DNA of 64,000 nt from Rana temporaria (taxonomy: Eukaryota; Chordata; Amphibia; Anura; Ranidae): assembly GCF_905171775.1 (NCBI RefSeq), contig NC_053492.1:63883355-63947354 (forward strand), written 5' to 3'. Below are positions 50,391 to 61,300 of the stretch, piece by piece. The translations under genes and the position numbers were made by a program. The notes beneath the pieces were generated by a model. It made no database searches. It was not told the origin of the DNA and was given only the letters and a program-made list of their open reading frames with translations. Position 1 is the first letter of the stretch. Each line of letters starts with the position of its first letter.

Positions 50391-50941
50391 TGCCGCGTAC
50401 ACACAACGTTTTTTCGGGTTGTAAAAAATTACATTTTTAATGGTCTAGAAAAAACAAAGTTTTTTTCATCCCGACCGTTAAAACGGCCTTGCCTACACAC
50501 AATCGTGAAAAAAAAAATGCTCTAGCAAAGCACGGTGACGTACAACACGTACGACGGCACTATAAAGGGGAAGTTCCATTCGGATGGCGCCACCCTTGGG
50601 GCTGCTTTTGCTGATTTTGTGTTAGTAAAAGACAATTTGCGTTTTTCAGTCTGTTACAGCGTGATGAGTGTGCTTACTCCATTACAAACGCTAGTTTTAC
50701 CAGAACGAGCGCTCCCGTCTCATAACTTGGTTCTGAGCATGCGCATTTTTTTAACATCGTTAAAGCCCACACACGACCATTTTTTACGACGTTAAAAACG
50801 ACAACGTTAAAAACGTTGTGAAAAATTAGAGCAAATTTTTAATGGCCATTTTTTACATCGTGAAAAATGCTCTGGAGCCCACACACAATCGTTTTTAATG
50901 ACATAAAAAAGAACCCGAAAAACGGTCGTGTGTACGCGGCA
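50391..50941. mobile_element. TNA-type foldback, AACGTTTTT-word family sharing B core
   Basis: TGCCGCGTACACACAACG...CGGTCGTGTGTACGCGGCA with right flank TCA. The arms use AACGTT/TTTTTAACG words. The centre 50529-50730 (GGTGACGTACAACACGTACG, CACTATAAAGGGGAAG, TTGGGGCTGCTTTTGC, CAGTCTGTTACAGCGTGA, GCTCCCGTCTCATA) is the same as the 36180-36400 segment of the B element although the arms are unrelated. Confidence 0.8.
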
Positions 50942-51447
50942 TCAGAAATTTGTTCAAGAAAAATCTTCCATCCTGCCCCTCACAAAAAACAACAAATGTC
51001 AATTTGACCCACTAATGATTTGAAAAACATAACTTTCTTAGAACATTCTTTTCCAAGAACTTTTGTTTGAAAGTCTAGCCATCTATGACCAGCTTTTCAC
51101 TACGGAACAATTACTCTGTATATTATAGAGATGAGAACAGTAGAAGGAATTCAGTAGTTTAGCAAGAGGCAACTAGGCAGTGCTGACATCATTCAATCTA
51201 CAGAAAATGCTGTGTTTTGTCAGCAGAAAGCAAGAAATTAGGAGCCGAGTGCATTTCTGGCACATCAACAGAAATTGTTCTATACTTGTAGAATTGGCAA
51301 ACAAACATGGAGACTTCCTGTCAGTGTGAAAACTGCTCGGCCATACAATATATGGGCAGACAGCTCACATCGACAGTGTGCAGGAGACCTGCACGGCATC
51401 AGCGATCTGCTGATCACTGGTGTAATGATTTCCAGGCTCCTAACATA
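50942..51447. other. Unassigned stretch
   Basis: No gene. Frames at 51275-51592 run into the Tc1 end that follows. Confidence 0.3.
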
Positions 51448-51449
51448 TA

Positions 51450-51815
51450 CAGTGCCTTCAAAAGTATTCATACCCCTTGAAATTTTCCAAATTTTGTCAT
51501 GTTACAACCAAAAACATAAATGTATTTTATTGGAATTTTATGTGATAGACCAACACAAAGTGGCACATAATTGTGAAGTGGAAAGAAAATGATAAATGGT
51601 TTTCAAAATAAAATATGTGAAAAGTGTGGGGGGCATTTGTATTCAGCCCCCCTCAGTCAATACTTTGTAGAACCTCCTTTCACCAGAGCGTCTGTGAACA
51701 GCAATTTTCAAGTCTTGCCACAGATTCTCAATTGGATTTAGGTCTGGACTTTGACTGGACCATTCTAACACATGAATATGCTTTGATCTAAACCATTCCA
51801 TTGTACTATTTAATA
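51450..51815. mobile_element. Tc1/mariner terminal fragment, third family
   Basis: TA (51448-51449) then CAGTGCCTTCAAAAGTATTC, ATACCCCTTGAAATTTTCC, GTGATAGACCAACACAAAGT, and GATTCTCAATTGGATTTAGG. The last is the antisense of the NPIE(N)-type catalytic region, so the transposase would lie on the minus strand. The sequence stops near 51815. No frame is intact. Confidence 0.85.
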
Positions 51816-52646
51816 TTGTATTATTTTTTGTAAAAAGTGAACTTATCCTTTAACCTTCCATATCGTTGTATTTGTAACTGTAAGTAGAGTTTTCCCTAAA
51901 ACACAAGATAAAGCCCCAATGTGGCTGCTTTGTAATAAGTCCTTCATATAATAAAATGAATATTCTAATATTCTATAAATCTATGGTCATGCTAGGGAAG
52001 GATACTATTGTTCTAATGCCTCTCTTCTCTTTAAAAATACCTACTACACTGTAAAGCTTTTATCTCCGTCCATAAAGTCAGATATCCCCAGTGTGGTATG
52101 ACATTAGAACAAATGGTTGCAATTATCACAGCGGAAAAGATGAACAGACTTTTGTTGCTATACATCACAAGCAAATGCCATATCAGCTTGGCAGCTTGTG
52201 GATATATAGTAAATATTTAATGCCGTATGAGGGTAATATTGTGCCTTGCATTTATCAGTGATACAATACTACTCTGTATCAGGGGGATAAATATATAGCA
52301 GCTCATTTTCACAGTTGTTTGCCTTGTGCTAAAAGATGTGAAAAGCTAAACTCCAGGTACATAATTTTTTTTTATAAAAATACATTGTGACCCGTTTTGA
52401 TCTGTATTTCTGTCCATCCAGTCCTGATATTTAGGCAGCCCTGTCCGGCCACTGTAGGAGACCTCTGCTGCAGTTAACAATTACAGGTCTTGTCCCCTAG
52501 CCTGTGATTGGGTGATGAAAGGAGAAGCAGCACACTGATACACTTCAAAAGCAGTCAGGATTGAGTAATCAAAAGCATGGCGAGATGATGTCATTACGCT
52601 AGCCGGAATCAAAAGTTGGCCATCTTGTATAGGCCAAAGTCTAATC
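51816..52646. other. AT-rich unassigned stretch, no gene seen
   Basis: No repeat borders or frames of note. Confidence 0.3.
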
Positions 52647-52650
52647 TTAA

Positions 52651-52990
52651 AGTGATACTATAGGTTCAAGTTTAAAAAAATAAAAATAACAAACATGTCA
52701 TACTTACCTCCACTGTGCAGTTTGTTTTGCACAGAGAGGCCCCGATCGTCCTCTTCTGGGGTCCCATGGCGGCTCCTCCCCACAATAGATAACCCCCCGC
52801 CGAGTGTATGACACGGTCCCCTCAGCGGCTGTGTCATTGGATCTGCTATCAATATATCCAATGAAGAGCCAAGAAGCCGTAGGGAGAGCGACGCCGGATC
52901 GTGCCCACAGAAATTCAGGGCTCAGGTTAGTAAAACGAGGGGCTGGGGGGCCGGACACCACAAGGTGTTTTTTCACCTTAATGCATAGGA
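52651..52990. mobile_element. TTAA-type element (K family)
   Basis: TTAA (52647-52650) then AGTGATACTATAGG. The interior AACAAACATGTCATACTTACC, GCGGCTCCTCCCC and TCCAATGAAGAGCC is shared with 15347-15802 and 63094-63564. It ends around TTTTTTCACCTTAATGCAT. The right TTAA is not preserved. Confidence 0.6.
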
Positions 52991-53524
52991 TGGGATCTCA
53001 CACACTCCTCTTTACTTGCATATGTCCTTGGATAGCTGGATGCCTCCTTCCAATATCTGCCAGACATATCTCTTCAGACCAGATCCCCAGAAAAAGTTCT
53101 TCCTCAGTCAGCTCCAGCAGAGTTTAGTAGAATAGGCCCCACAGCTAGCCCAACTGGGACCATCATGAGCAGTAGAAAGCACAGATGGACTGCCCAGAAG
53201 GGCAGCAGCCCTAAAAGGCAGGGATCGCCTCCTCCTGGACAAGAACCCCTCAGCTACAAATCTTAGAGTATTTATGCTCCCTCCCAGCCACCATCTGGGG
53301 CCTCTCCCCCAGGGATTGGCTAGGACTGCACAAATATTCAGCTACTAAATTACCTCGACCAACCCACTATAGTCCAGAACCATCCAGGAGGACAGGGGAA
53401 GCAGTCAACCCTGCAGCCAGTGAAACACAGAACAGACTAAAATAGTCAATTACATGCAGCTCAACTGATTACAGTGAGCTAGTAACTATATTTACTTAAC
53501 CTAGCACCTACCAAGTGTGCTACA
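52991..53524 (-). mobile_element. Possible truncated LTR (minus strand)
   Basis: Read on the minus strand from 53524 it starts TGTAGCACACTTGG, like the LTR at 47122-48797. A TATA-like AGCATAAATACT occurs at about 53270. No 3' end, polyadenylation signal or TSD was located. Confidence 0.35.
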
Positions 53525-53692
53525 TCTGAATTCTGTACTGCTAAGGACCATACTGAGTATCCTTCTGCATATAAGCTCACCTAAGTACGTCCTACTTTTG
53601 TACATCTTTCAGCATACAGCATTTGATAACAACAGCTAAAAGAAGACCAACACCACATTATATAAAAAAAAAAAAGAAACACACGACTCTTA

Positions 53693-54075
53693 TGCCACGT
53701 ACAAATGATCGATGTGAGCTTTTCATTGGATATTCCGACCGTGTGTAGGCTTCATCTGACATTTCCTGTCAGAATTTTCTACCACAAAGATTTGAGAGCT
53801 GGCTCTCAATTTTTCCGACCAAAAAAGTTCTCATCGGAAATTCCAATCGTCTATATGCAATTCAGACACACAAAAATCCTACGCTTGCTCGGAATCAAGT
53901 TGACGCATGCTCGGAAGCATTGAACTTAATTTTTCTCGGTTGAACGTCACCGCGTTCTTGACGTTCGCAATTTCAGACAACATTTGTGTGTGTATGCAAG
54001 CCAAGTTTGATGGAAATTCCGTCTGAAAAAAATCCACGTTTTGTTTTTGGAAATTCAGATTGTGTGTATGTGGCA
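53693..54075. mobile_element. TNA-type foldback, GGAAATTCC-word family
   Basis: TTA at 53690-53692 and 54076-54078. TGCCACGTACAAATGATCG and ATTGTGTGTATGTGGCA are the ends. The core GGAATCAAGTTGACGCATGC, GAAGCATTGAACTTAATTTT and ACGTCACCGCGTTCTTGACG is shared with the otherwise different family at 6177. Confidence 0.8.
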
Positions 54076-54189
54076 TTAGTCTCAGTTCACATATGAATGG
54101 GTATGTGTATGCCCATTTGTGTGGGCACAATAGCCCATTCTGTCAAATGGGCACCTCTACCTGCAAGAAACACAGGAAAAAAAGTCAAA

Positions 54190-54919
54190 GGCCCGGATTC
54201 TTGTACGAGTTACGCCGGCGTATCTCCAGATACGCCGTCGTAACTCTGAGTCCGAGCCGTCGTATCTATACGCCTGATTCTTAGAATCGGTTACGAATAG
54301 ATTTGTATTAGATCCGACCGGCGTAAGTCTCTTACGCCGTCGTATCTTAACTGCATATTTACGCTGGCCGCTAGGGGCGTGTACGCCGATTTACGCCTAG
54401 AAATATGTAAATCAGCTAGATACGCCAATTCACGAACGTACGCCCGGCCGACGCAGTACAGATACGCCGTTTACATTAGGCTTTTACCGGCGTAAAGTTA
54501 CCCCTGCTATATGAGGCGTAGATGAGGCATGCCAATGTTAAGTATGGACGTCGTTCCCGCGTCGAATTTTGAAAATTTTACGTCGTTTGCGTAAGTCGTT
54601 CGCGAATAGTGCTGGGCGTCATTTACGGTCACGTCGAAAGCATTGGCTTCTTGCGGGTTAATTTGGAGCATGCTTTCATGGATGGCGCATGCGCCGTTCG
54701 TAAAAAGCGTCATTTACGCAGGGTCACATTAAATTTACATAACACACGACCACATCTACCACATTTGCATTAGGCGGGCTTACGCCGGCCTATTTACGCT
54801 ACGCCGCCGCAACTTTGGTTTGAGAATACGGCACTTGCCTGTCAAAGTTGCGCAGGCGTAACGTAAATAGGATACGTTACGTCTGCACAAAGAAATGCGC
54901 TTCTACGTGAATCCGGGCC
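54190..54919. mobile_element. ACGCCG-rich foldback, complete copy (730 bp)
   Basis: GGCCCGGATTCTTGTACG to CGTGAATCCGGGCC, flanked by AAA on both sides. The arms have TACGCCGGCGTATC; the middle has TAAGTATGGACGTCGTTCCC and CGTAAGTCGTTCGCGAATAG words shared with 16608-17322. Confidence 0.78.
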
Positions 54920-54922
54920 AAA

Positions 54923-55910
54923 AAAAGTTTTTTTTTAAATGCTCAGCATAATAACAGCAACATCGTTCTATGGTTTTCGATGCGTAGGTGTGCCATTAAG
55001 AATTAACCTCTGCACATCTGCCAAAGAGCACCACGTTTCGCTTGCAAATATGTGAACCTAACCCTAAAGAAATTTGCAATTTTTGTTCGCTTGTATTTTT
55101 AGATCATAACCTTAAAAATATGGTCATATCTGGTGAATAATCTCATACAGTTTGAATGCCTTATAATATAGCACTGTCATATCAATTTCTTTAGTAAAAA
55201 AAACAATCTGGGCTTGCCTGGCTGTAATAAATAAATAACAGAAAGAACTTACAGTAGGTGATCATGGTGGTAAGGCACATTATTAATCTCCCAAACCACT
55301 GGCAAGGTCAATTCCTCGAGGCCCTGATGCCAAATATTAACCAGGAAACGATGACTTCTCATTGGCAATGCCTTTGATGTACTCAAGTGAGACATGTAAT
55401 GTAACGGACTTGTGAGAATAAACGCCTGTTTTAGAATTTAAAAACCATGGAGAAAATTGGGTCAAGAAAAGATGTTTAGCTTGTTCTGTTCTGTATTTAT
55501 CATCAACTCTTAGGCAATAAAAATTTTATATGATGAAAAAAAATAAAAACCATGAAAAAGGAAAGATGAGTGGTGAATCCAGTACATCATAAGACCCGTG
55601 CTGTACTCACAATATGGTTCCTACTCCATGGAAAACGTTTTACATCTGATCCGACGTATAATGCCGTGTTCCAAAATGTGTTTGTGTGGAGGCCACTATC
55701 TTGGTAGAAAAGAAAGCTTTGCTTTCTCGTGTCAGGGCCCCCCCTCCAATGACTGGTGGGGTAATGATCAAAAAGCAGGAGAGGTCCCCAGGTACAGCTT
55801 CTCAGATAAGGAGAAAACCAAGTAGCACAGTAGTGACACCATCAAATCTCACTCCAGGTCTTGTGATACTAATTTTTAGAGGCAGGAGTGCCTTAGATAA
55901 TCTCACAAAT
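54923..55910. other. Unassigned stretch, no gene seen
   Basis: Frames of 75-100 codons near 55598-55988 lack motifs. AT-rich left half. Confidence 0.3.
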
Positions 55911-55913
55911 ACA

Positions 55914-56232
55914 TGGGTCGAATTTCAAAAGAATTTTCTTTTTCGAAAATCTTATCTAAAAATTTTAGTTCGTATTTTGCAGAATTAGTGGGCTGCAGCA
56001 ACAGCCGATTTTCCTGCGGCCATCGAATTTGAGTAATCGGACATGTTGGAAATGTTTTGAAAAATAAACGATTTTCTAATCAATGATGGGAGAATCGTGT
56101 CAGAAATGTAATGAGGTGAAATTGAAGGCTTGGTTGGCCGAATTTTCGAAATCAATAGTGGCACCATCAGATCACAAAACGCGCACATTTTCTGATTTTC
56201 AAAAAGAAAATTCTTTCTTAATTCGTCCATGT
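55914..56232. mobile_element. Foldback with AGAATTTTCTTTTT ends
   Basis: CATGGGTCGAATTTC then AAAGAATTTTCTTTTTCGAA on the left; TTCAAAAAGAAAATTCTTTC then ATTCGTCCATG on the right. Its ~320 bp are non-coding. No clear TSD. Confidence 0.65.
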
Positions 56233-56245
56233 TTGTCTGCCTTAA

Positions 56246-57097
56246 CCTCCCTGGCGGTATGATTATTTCAGAAAAAAGGTGCTGAAAGCTGTACCATTAT
56301 TTGCAAGGAAATTTGGCGTTTTATACTGTAGGCCTGTAATTCTTAGGAATAACTCACTTAAATCTGACCAAACCAGAGTCTAATAGGCATCCCGGGTATG
56401 ACATTTTTTTAAAAACAAAATTATAAATTATAATATAATAAATAATTATAACAAATAATAATATAATTCTAATAAAAATGATTCAATAATGTAATCAACT
56501 CAAAATCACTGAAATTTGCTGTTGCAGAATTGTTGCTGTCATTATTATTTTTTTTTATGACGAATTTCCCCACAAATCGCTATCGCACAATTCTGCAAGT
56601 GATTATAATTTATTATCGCTGTTTTCTAGCTGATCTAAAACCATTTTTGACATAAAAAGACACTTTTGGTTGCTATGGACAATCTACAGTTTGCAGGCAG
56701 AAAGAACAGTTTTTATTATATAAAAGTACATGTAGGGCACTGGGCAGACCACTAGGGACAAGGGGGGTGTGTATTTTTTACATACAGTACTGTAATCTAT
56801 AAGATTACAGTATACTGTATGTATAGTGTTTGTTCACCTTTTTGAATTTGGCGCCGATCTCCGCCCCCCGTGCGTCGTAACGTCGCAGGGTACGGAGATC
56901 GGCGGCACAGGAGGACACTGTGTGAATCGAGCGAGGTCCCGCTCGCTCACACAGCGCGGTGGCATCGCTGGATCCAGGAACAAGGTAAGCCAGCGCGCGC
57001 TGCAGGCTCTGCATAGCTACCCTGAGCGTGACTCGGGGTTACCGATTTTGGCACAAAAAATCCACCCGAGTCACGCTCGGGAATACCGCCAGGAGGG
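56246..57097. mobile_element. TTAA-flanked element with CCTCCCTGGCGGTAT ends
   Basis: TTAA at 56242-56245 and 57098-57101. TIRs CCTCCCTGGCGGTAT and (complement of right end) CCCTCCTGGCGGTATTCC. AT-rich left and middle, with a GC-rich right part (56855-57095) carrying GAGTGACTCGG-like inverted words (GAGCGTGACTCGGG / CCCGAGTCACGCTC, 57022-57080). TTAA TSD and C-start TIR suggest piggyBac-like. No transposase. Confidence 0.82.
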
Positions 57098-57667
57098 TTA
57101 AGCATAGTCGTATGTCAAGAAGTGCGCCAGTATTTTTCAAAAAGAATTCAAGACAAAATTCGATTTTTCAGGTGCTACTTAGGCACACATTACATTTCTA
57201 GATGTTCCCTATTACATAGCAAATTTTCATATTTTGAGTTCAGGTCCAATATAAGCAAGTTTCTCCCACTTATTAATAAAATCAGTCAAACAGCAAATCA
57301 TGCATCTGTGACTCATTACATAAAGATTGCAAACATGATAAAGAAGATTGGTTGCTGCTTGACCAAACACAGTAGTCAAATGAGGAAGATGCGTGAACTA
57401 AACAACTTTGACCATGGACTACAGACCTTCTGGGATTTTCATCCCAGTATCAAGCATTTATAGAGAAAAAAAAGAAATTAATCCAGTAAGTGATGCTGAT
57501 AACACTTTGATAATGAAGGTTATCAGAGACAGAGCTTATATAACCGCTCCTTACAACAGAGTTATACAGAAGGCCATCAGCCAATGCACAACATTAAACC
57601 TTGAAAGGACACGTTACATCAGCAGAAGACCATGCCAGGTTCCACTACCGTCACCTAAGAACAGTGA

Positions 57668-57934
57668 AGCCTCATACACACAACCGAGGAACTCGACGGG
57701 CGAAACACATCGTTTTGCTCGTCGAGTTCCTTGTTAGGCTGTCGAGGAACTCGACAAGCCAATTTTCTCCATTCCCGTCAAGGAAATAGAGAACATGCTC
57801 TCTTTTTGGCTCGACGAGTTCCTCGACAGTTTCCTCGTCGAAAAATGTACACACGACCAGTTTCCTCGGCAAAAAAAAAAACAGCAAGTTTCTTGCTGGT
57901 TTTTGCCGAGAAACTCGGTTGTGTGTACGAGGCC
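57668..57934. mobile_element. TNA-type foldback, CTCGACGAG-word family, reverse copy
   Basis: Approximate reverse complement of 46108-46375, with 267 bp: AGCCTCATACACACAACCGA to TCGGTTGTGTGTACGAGGCC; GAGGAACTCGAC words; hairpin CAGCAAGTTTCTTGCTGG (57882-57899). Flanks TGA and TAA. Confidence 0.88.
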
Positions 57935-58098
57935 TAAGAATGGGATAACCAAAAACTGCATGACAGTTTGGAAATGATGATCTTCTGTCTAATTATCCTC
58001 CATTTTACAAGCCAGTTAAGCAATGCTATCTTTTGAGAGTAGTTTGGGTTAGTGTTGGTGGAAAAATGGTGCGAGGAATGCATTGCTGGAACAATTAA

Positions 58099-58518
58099 AG
58101 TGATATTAAAGGCATATATTAAAAACAGAGCAGCTCTGATTCTCTCCTTCTCCGGTCCCCCGCCAGCGCTCCTGGATCCTCCCATCTGCTAAGTGCCCCT
58201 AACAAGCAGCTTGCTATGGGGGCTCCCGAGCCGTTGCTCTGTGTGTCCATTCACACACACACACACACATAGAACGGCTCGGCCCCATCCCTGCCCCCGC
58301 TCTCTGCTTATTGGCTCACTGGCTGTGATTGAAAGTAGTGGAAGCCAATGGCTCCTGCTGCTGTCTCATCCAATGAGGAGGAAGAGACCTGGGAGAGCCA
58401 CTGCTCTTATGCACACCACTGGATCAAGACGGGGCTCAGGTACGTATTGGGGGGGGGGGGGCTGCTGCACACTGGTTGTAAAGGCTGCAGGCATTTTATG
58501 CATGAAGGTAAAAAACCT
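58099..58518. mobile_element. TTAA-type element (K family)
   Basis: TTAA at 58095-58098 and 58519-58522. AGTGATATTAAAGG to AAAAAACCT. GC-rich interior with CCAATGGCTCCTGC and TCCAATGAGGAGG; (CA)n at 58252-58268; G-run 58449-58460. Confidence 0.75.
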
Positions 58519-58708
58519 TTAAGGAACAAGGCTTTTTAAAACCTGCTGAGCATCCTTTAAATGATGACACTGTATAGAGTATAGCTGACCATGTGCATCC
58601 CATTACTAGCTAAAGGTACCTTTTAAAATGGTCAACATGCTTAGTTAGGCAAAGACTTTAATCAACAAGGTCAAAAGTCTACTCCACTATCCTCTTATGC
58701 TCTTATGT

Positions 58709-59114
58709 ACATCCCGTCAGATAAAAAAACAATGGTTTTCCTGACGGAATTCCTGTCAAGCCTGCCTTGCATACACACAGTCAAACAAAAGTCCGGTGAA
58801 CTTTTGACTGCCAAGAATGCGGTGACGTAAAAGACTATGACGAGCCGAGAAAATTAAGTTCTATGCTTCTGAGCATGCGTCATTTTGTTTCCGAGCATGT
58901 GCGTTTTTTTACCCATCGGAAAAGCATACAGACGAACGGTTTTCCTGCTAGGATTTTTTCCTGACTGGAAAAAAAAGAGATCCTGCTCTCTTTTTTTTTC
59001 CGGCAGTTTTCCTGTCTGAAAAACTGCAAGGGAGCATACACACGGTCGGAATTTCCGGCCAAAAGCTCTCATCGCAGTTTTTACGACAAGAAAACCGGTC
59101 TTGTGTACAGGGCA
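58709..59114. mobile_element. TNA-type foldback, TTTTCCTG/GGAATTTCC-word family
   Basis: Right end CGGTCTTGTGTACAGGGCA with TCA following; left end eroded. Core on the minus strand: GACGCATGCTCAGAAGCAT, GAACTTAATTTTCTCGGCTC, TTACGTCACCGCATTCTTGG. GCATACACACGGTCGG marks an inner copy of the terminal motif. Confidence 0.72.
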
Positions 59115-59118
59115 TCAG

Positions 59119-59570
59119 ATTTGATAGGGAGAAACCATGCCTAGCCCAACAGAACACCTTTCTATCACTCAAAGTAAGAAGGACGTGGGGCAGACCAAAG
59201 TGAAAATGAACAAACTGCATCAACAGCATGTTTCTTGGTTTAATCAACACTTTTTCATTTGAAAGTGCTCTTGTATGGGGACTGGAGAACCAACTTAGCC
59301 CACAGACAAAAATCACAACCTTTTATTTATTTTTTATTTTTTATTATTACATTCTCTTGTCAGTGTTAATACATGACAAGTATCTCCTCAGTATATGGTG
59401 AGAGGTCTCTCATGCCAACATACATTTTATTCTCACAGTGGCCGTTTAAGCCAAAATTTCATTTGACAAATCAGAGCTTTAGTTCCCTCAAAACATCAGG
59501 CTTTCTCCTAGATTGCTGCTCTAGCGCTTATCAGTGTGCTGGTCTTAAAATACATCAGTAAGAAAGGATG
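59119..59570. other. Unassigned stretch, no gene seen
   Basis: AT-rich, no element border. Confidence 0.3.
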
Positions 59571-59578
59571 GAAACATT

Positions 59579-60010
59579 CAGGGCCGATCCTAGGCAGGGT
59601 GCACTGTGCATTGCACCGAGGCGCCTGCAGAGGTGGGGGCTCCTCTTCCTGACATGAGAGTTCTAGTTTTCAGTGGCTGCTGAGTGCTGATGTGCAAGAA
59701 TGAATTCCTAACACTGGGAGTCTTGGATCCCGCACTGTCTCCACCAACTCCAGTTGGAATGCCTCCCACTCCCATCTCTATCTCAGGCTGCACAGAGAGA
59801 GAATCAAGGTGAGTCACAGTGTTCAGTGTGCTGTGTGCTGGGGGTTGGCATTCCCAGCATCCCTTTACACGTGTTCTGGACTGAGCCTGCCCTAGATGTT
59901 TTATGGTATGATAGATTTCATAGGATACACAGCCCCTGCCCATTCCTGCGCCTAGTCCATCTACAGATGTGATGTATAATGAGATGTAAAGGGGAGGAGG
60001 ATCGGCCCTG
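59579..60010. mobile_element. hAT-like element with perfect 8-bp TSD (432 bp)
   Basis: CAGGGCCGATCCTAGG to GAGGATCGGCCCTG. TSD GAAACATT is exact at 59571-59578 and 60011-60018. The 208-codon minus-strand frame (59590-60216) crosses the element and its right flank and has no domain. Non-autonomous. Confidence 0.9.
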
Positions 60011-60292
60011 GAAACATTGTAGACTGATACACTTGTTATGCCACCCATACCCACCCTAAAAGTACCCGCAGACATGGAATGGCAAATGTGCCTGCAAATG
60101 TTGCCGTGTGCCTGCTCTTGGGAAAAACTAGCAATGGGACTAGTTATAAATCTGACCCTTAGCCAACAGAGATAAGCTGGTACGAACAGTATCCTCTCCA
60201 GTTCTCCCCTCTCCATTCTTTATTACATGAACCTGTATGCTCATCTGAGTCAAGTTCACAAGTTTATGGGACAGTAAAGACGGTGGTCTGCC
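60011..60292. other. Unassigned spacer
   Basis: No recognisable feature. Confidence 0.3.
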
Positions 60293-60295
60293 TAA

Positions 60296-60884
60296 AGCCT
60301 TTTACACATGATCGGATTTTCCACAGACAAAGCGTACAACTTTTGTTCCAAGGGCGTTGGCCATGAACTTGACGGTCAACAAACAGGAAACAACGTGTTT
60401 TCAGCTCTTTAGCACCCCCGTTTGAGCAACTTCTGCTATGATTAAACACTAAGTATAGTGTGAAACACGTCAGTTTTCCAGTGTGCTTTGACATGTAGTG
60501 CTGTGTTGGATTTTACAATAAAGGCAATTTTAATTGGAGTGCAGCTGTCCAGAAGATATTCTTCCTTTCTTTGCCTTGTACTTGCATTGCCTGCACCCGT
60601 GGTTTCCGTGAGCAGGATTACCTTTGAAGACGACCACACCTGAGCGGCTTTTCTTTCTGTCTGCTAATGTTGTGTTATGGTGAGCATTGCTTCTAAACAT
60701 GCGTGTTTGTACTTTGGATTTTTGTCCGAAGGACTTCTGTACACACGATTGGATAATCTGACAACACACATTTGTTGTCGGAAAAATTTAAATTGTCCGA
60801 TGGAGCATACAAACAGTCAGATTTTCCGACAACAGCCTGCCATCACACAATTCCTGTCGGAAAATCCGATCGTGTGTATGGGCC
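60296..60884. mobile_element. TNA-type foldback, TCCGACAAC-word family
   Basis: TAA (60293-60295) then GCCTTTTACACATGATCGG. Right end GATCGTGTGTATGGGCC then TTA (60885-60887). Inner motifs TACACACGATTGG (60741), GGAGCATACAAACAG and TTTGTTGTCGGAAAA resemble 1892-2310. Confidence 0.7.
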
Positions 60885-60921
60885 TTAAGGCTACACTTCC
60901 AACTCCTCTATAAAATCATAA

Positions 60922-61297
60922 GCCTCGTACACACGACCGGTTTTCCTGCCAGGAGAGCTTTTGGCCAGGAAAACCGGCCATGTGTATGCTTCCTCGCAGT
61001 TTTCCAGACAGGAAAACTGCCGGGAATCCTGGTGGGAAAATAGAGAACCTGCTCTCTATTTTCCAGCAGGGATTCCCGGCGGTTTTAAACCTGGCAGTTT
61101 TCCTATGGGGAAACACTGCGAGGGAGCATACACACAACCGGGATTCCCGGCCAAAGCTCTCCCTGCAGTTTTCCCGACGGTAAACCCGGCCATGTGTACA
61201 CAGGGAAACTTACCGAACATTTTCTTGGTTTTCCCGACGGGATTCCCAGCGGACTTTATACCGCCGGGAATCCCGGTCGTGTGTACAGTACAGGGCT
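60922..61297. mobile_element. TNA-type foldback, TTCCCGGC/TTTTCC-word family
   Basis: TAA at 60919-60921 and 61298-61300. GCCTCGTACACACGACCGG to CCGGTCGTGTGTACAGTACAGGGC. GCCAGGAAAACCGG, GATTCCCGG and GAGAACCTGCTCTC hairpins. Same layout as 58709-59114 with a different repeated word. Confidence 0.82.
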
Positions 61298-61300
61298 TAA

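Larger units (their letters stand above)
57290..58645 (+). pseudogene. Decayed Tc1/mariner relic split by two insertions
   Basis: Pieces with Tc1-type flavour occur in order: GAACTAAACAACTTTGACCA (57393), the frame CTTLNLERTRYISRRPCQVPLPSPKN (57580-57660) resembling the second DNA-binding half of a Tc1-like transposase, GTGTTGGTGGAAAAATGGTG (58053), and GCTGACCATGTGCATCCC (58585) resembling a segment ahead of the second catalytic Asp. The foldback 57668-57934 and the TTAA element 58099-58518 interrupt it. Assignment is by resemblance and tentative. Confidence 0.4.

Noticed and set aside
59590..60216. 208-codon minus-strand frame
   Set aside because: It spans a non-autonomous hAT element and its flank, with no domain, codon bias or splice context.
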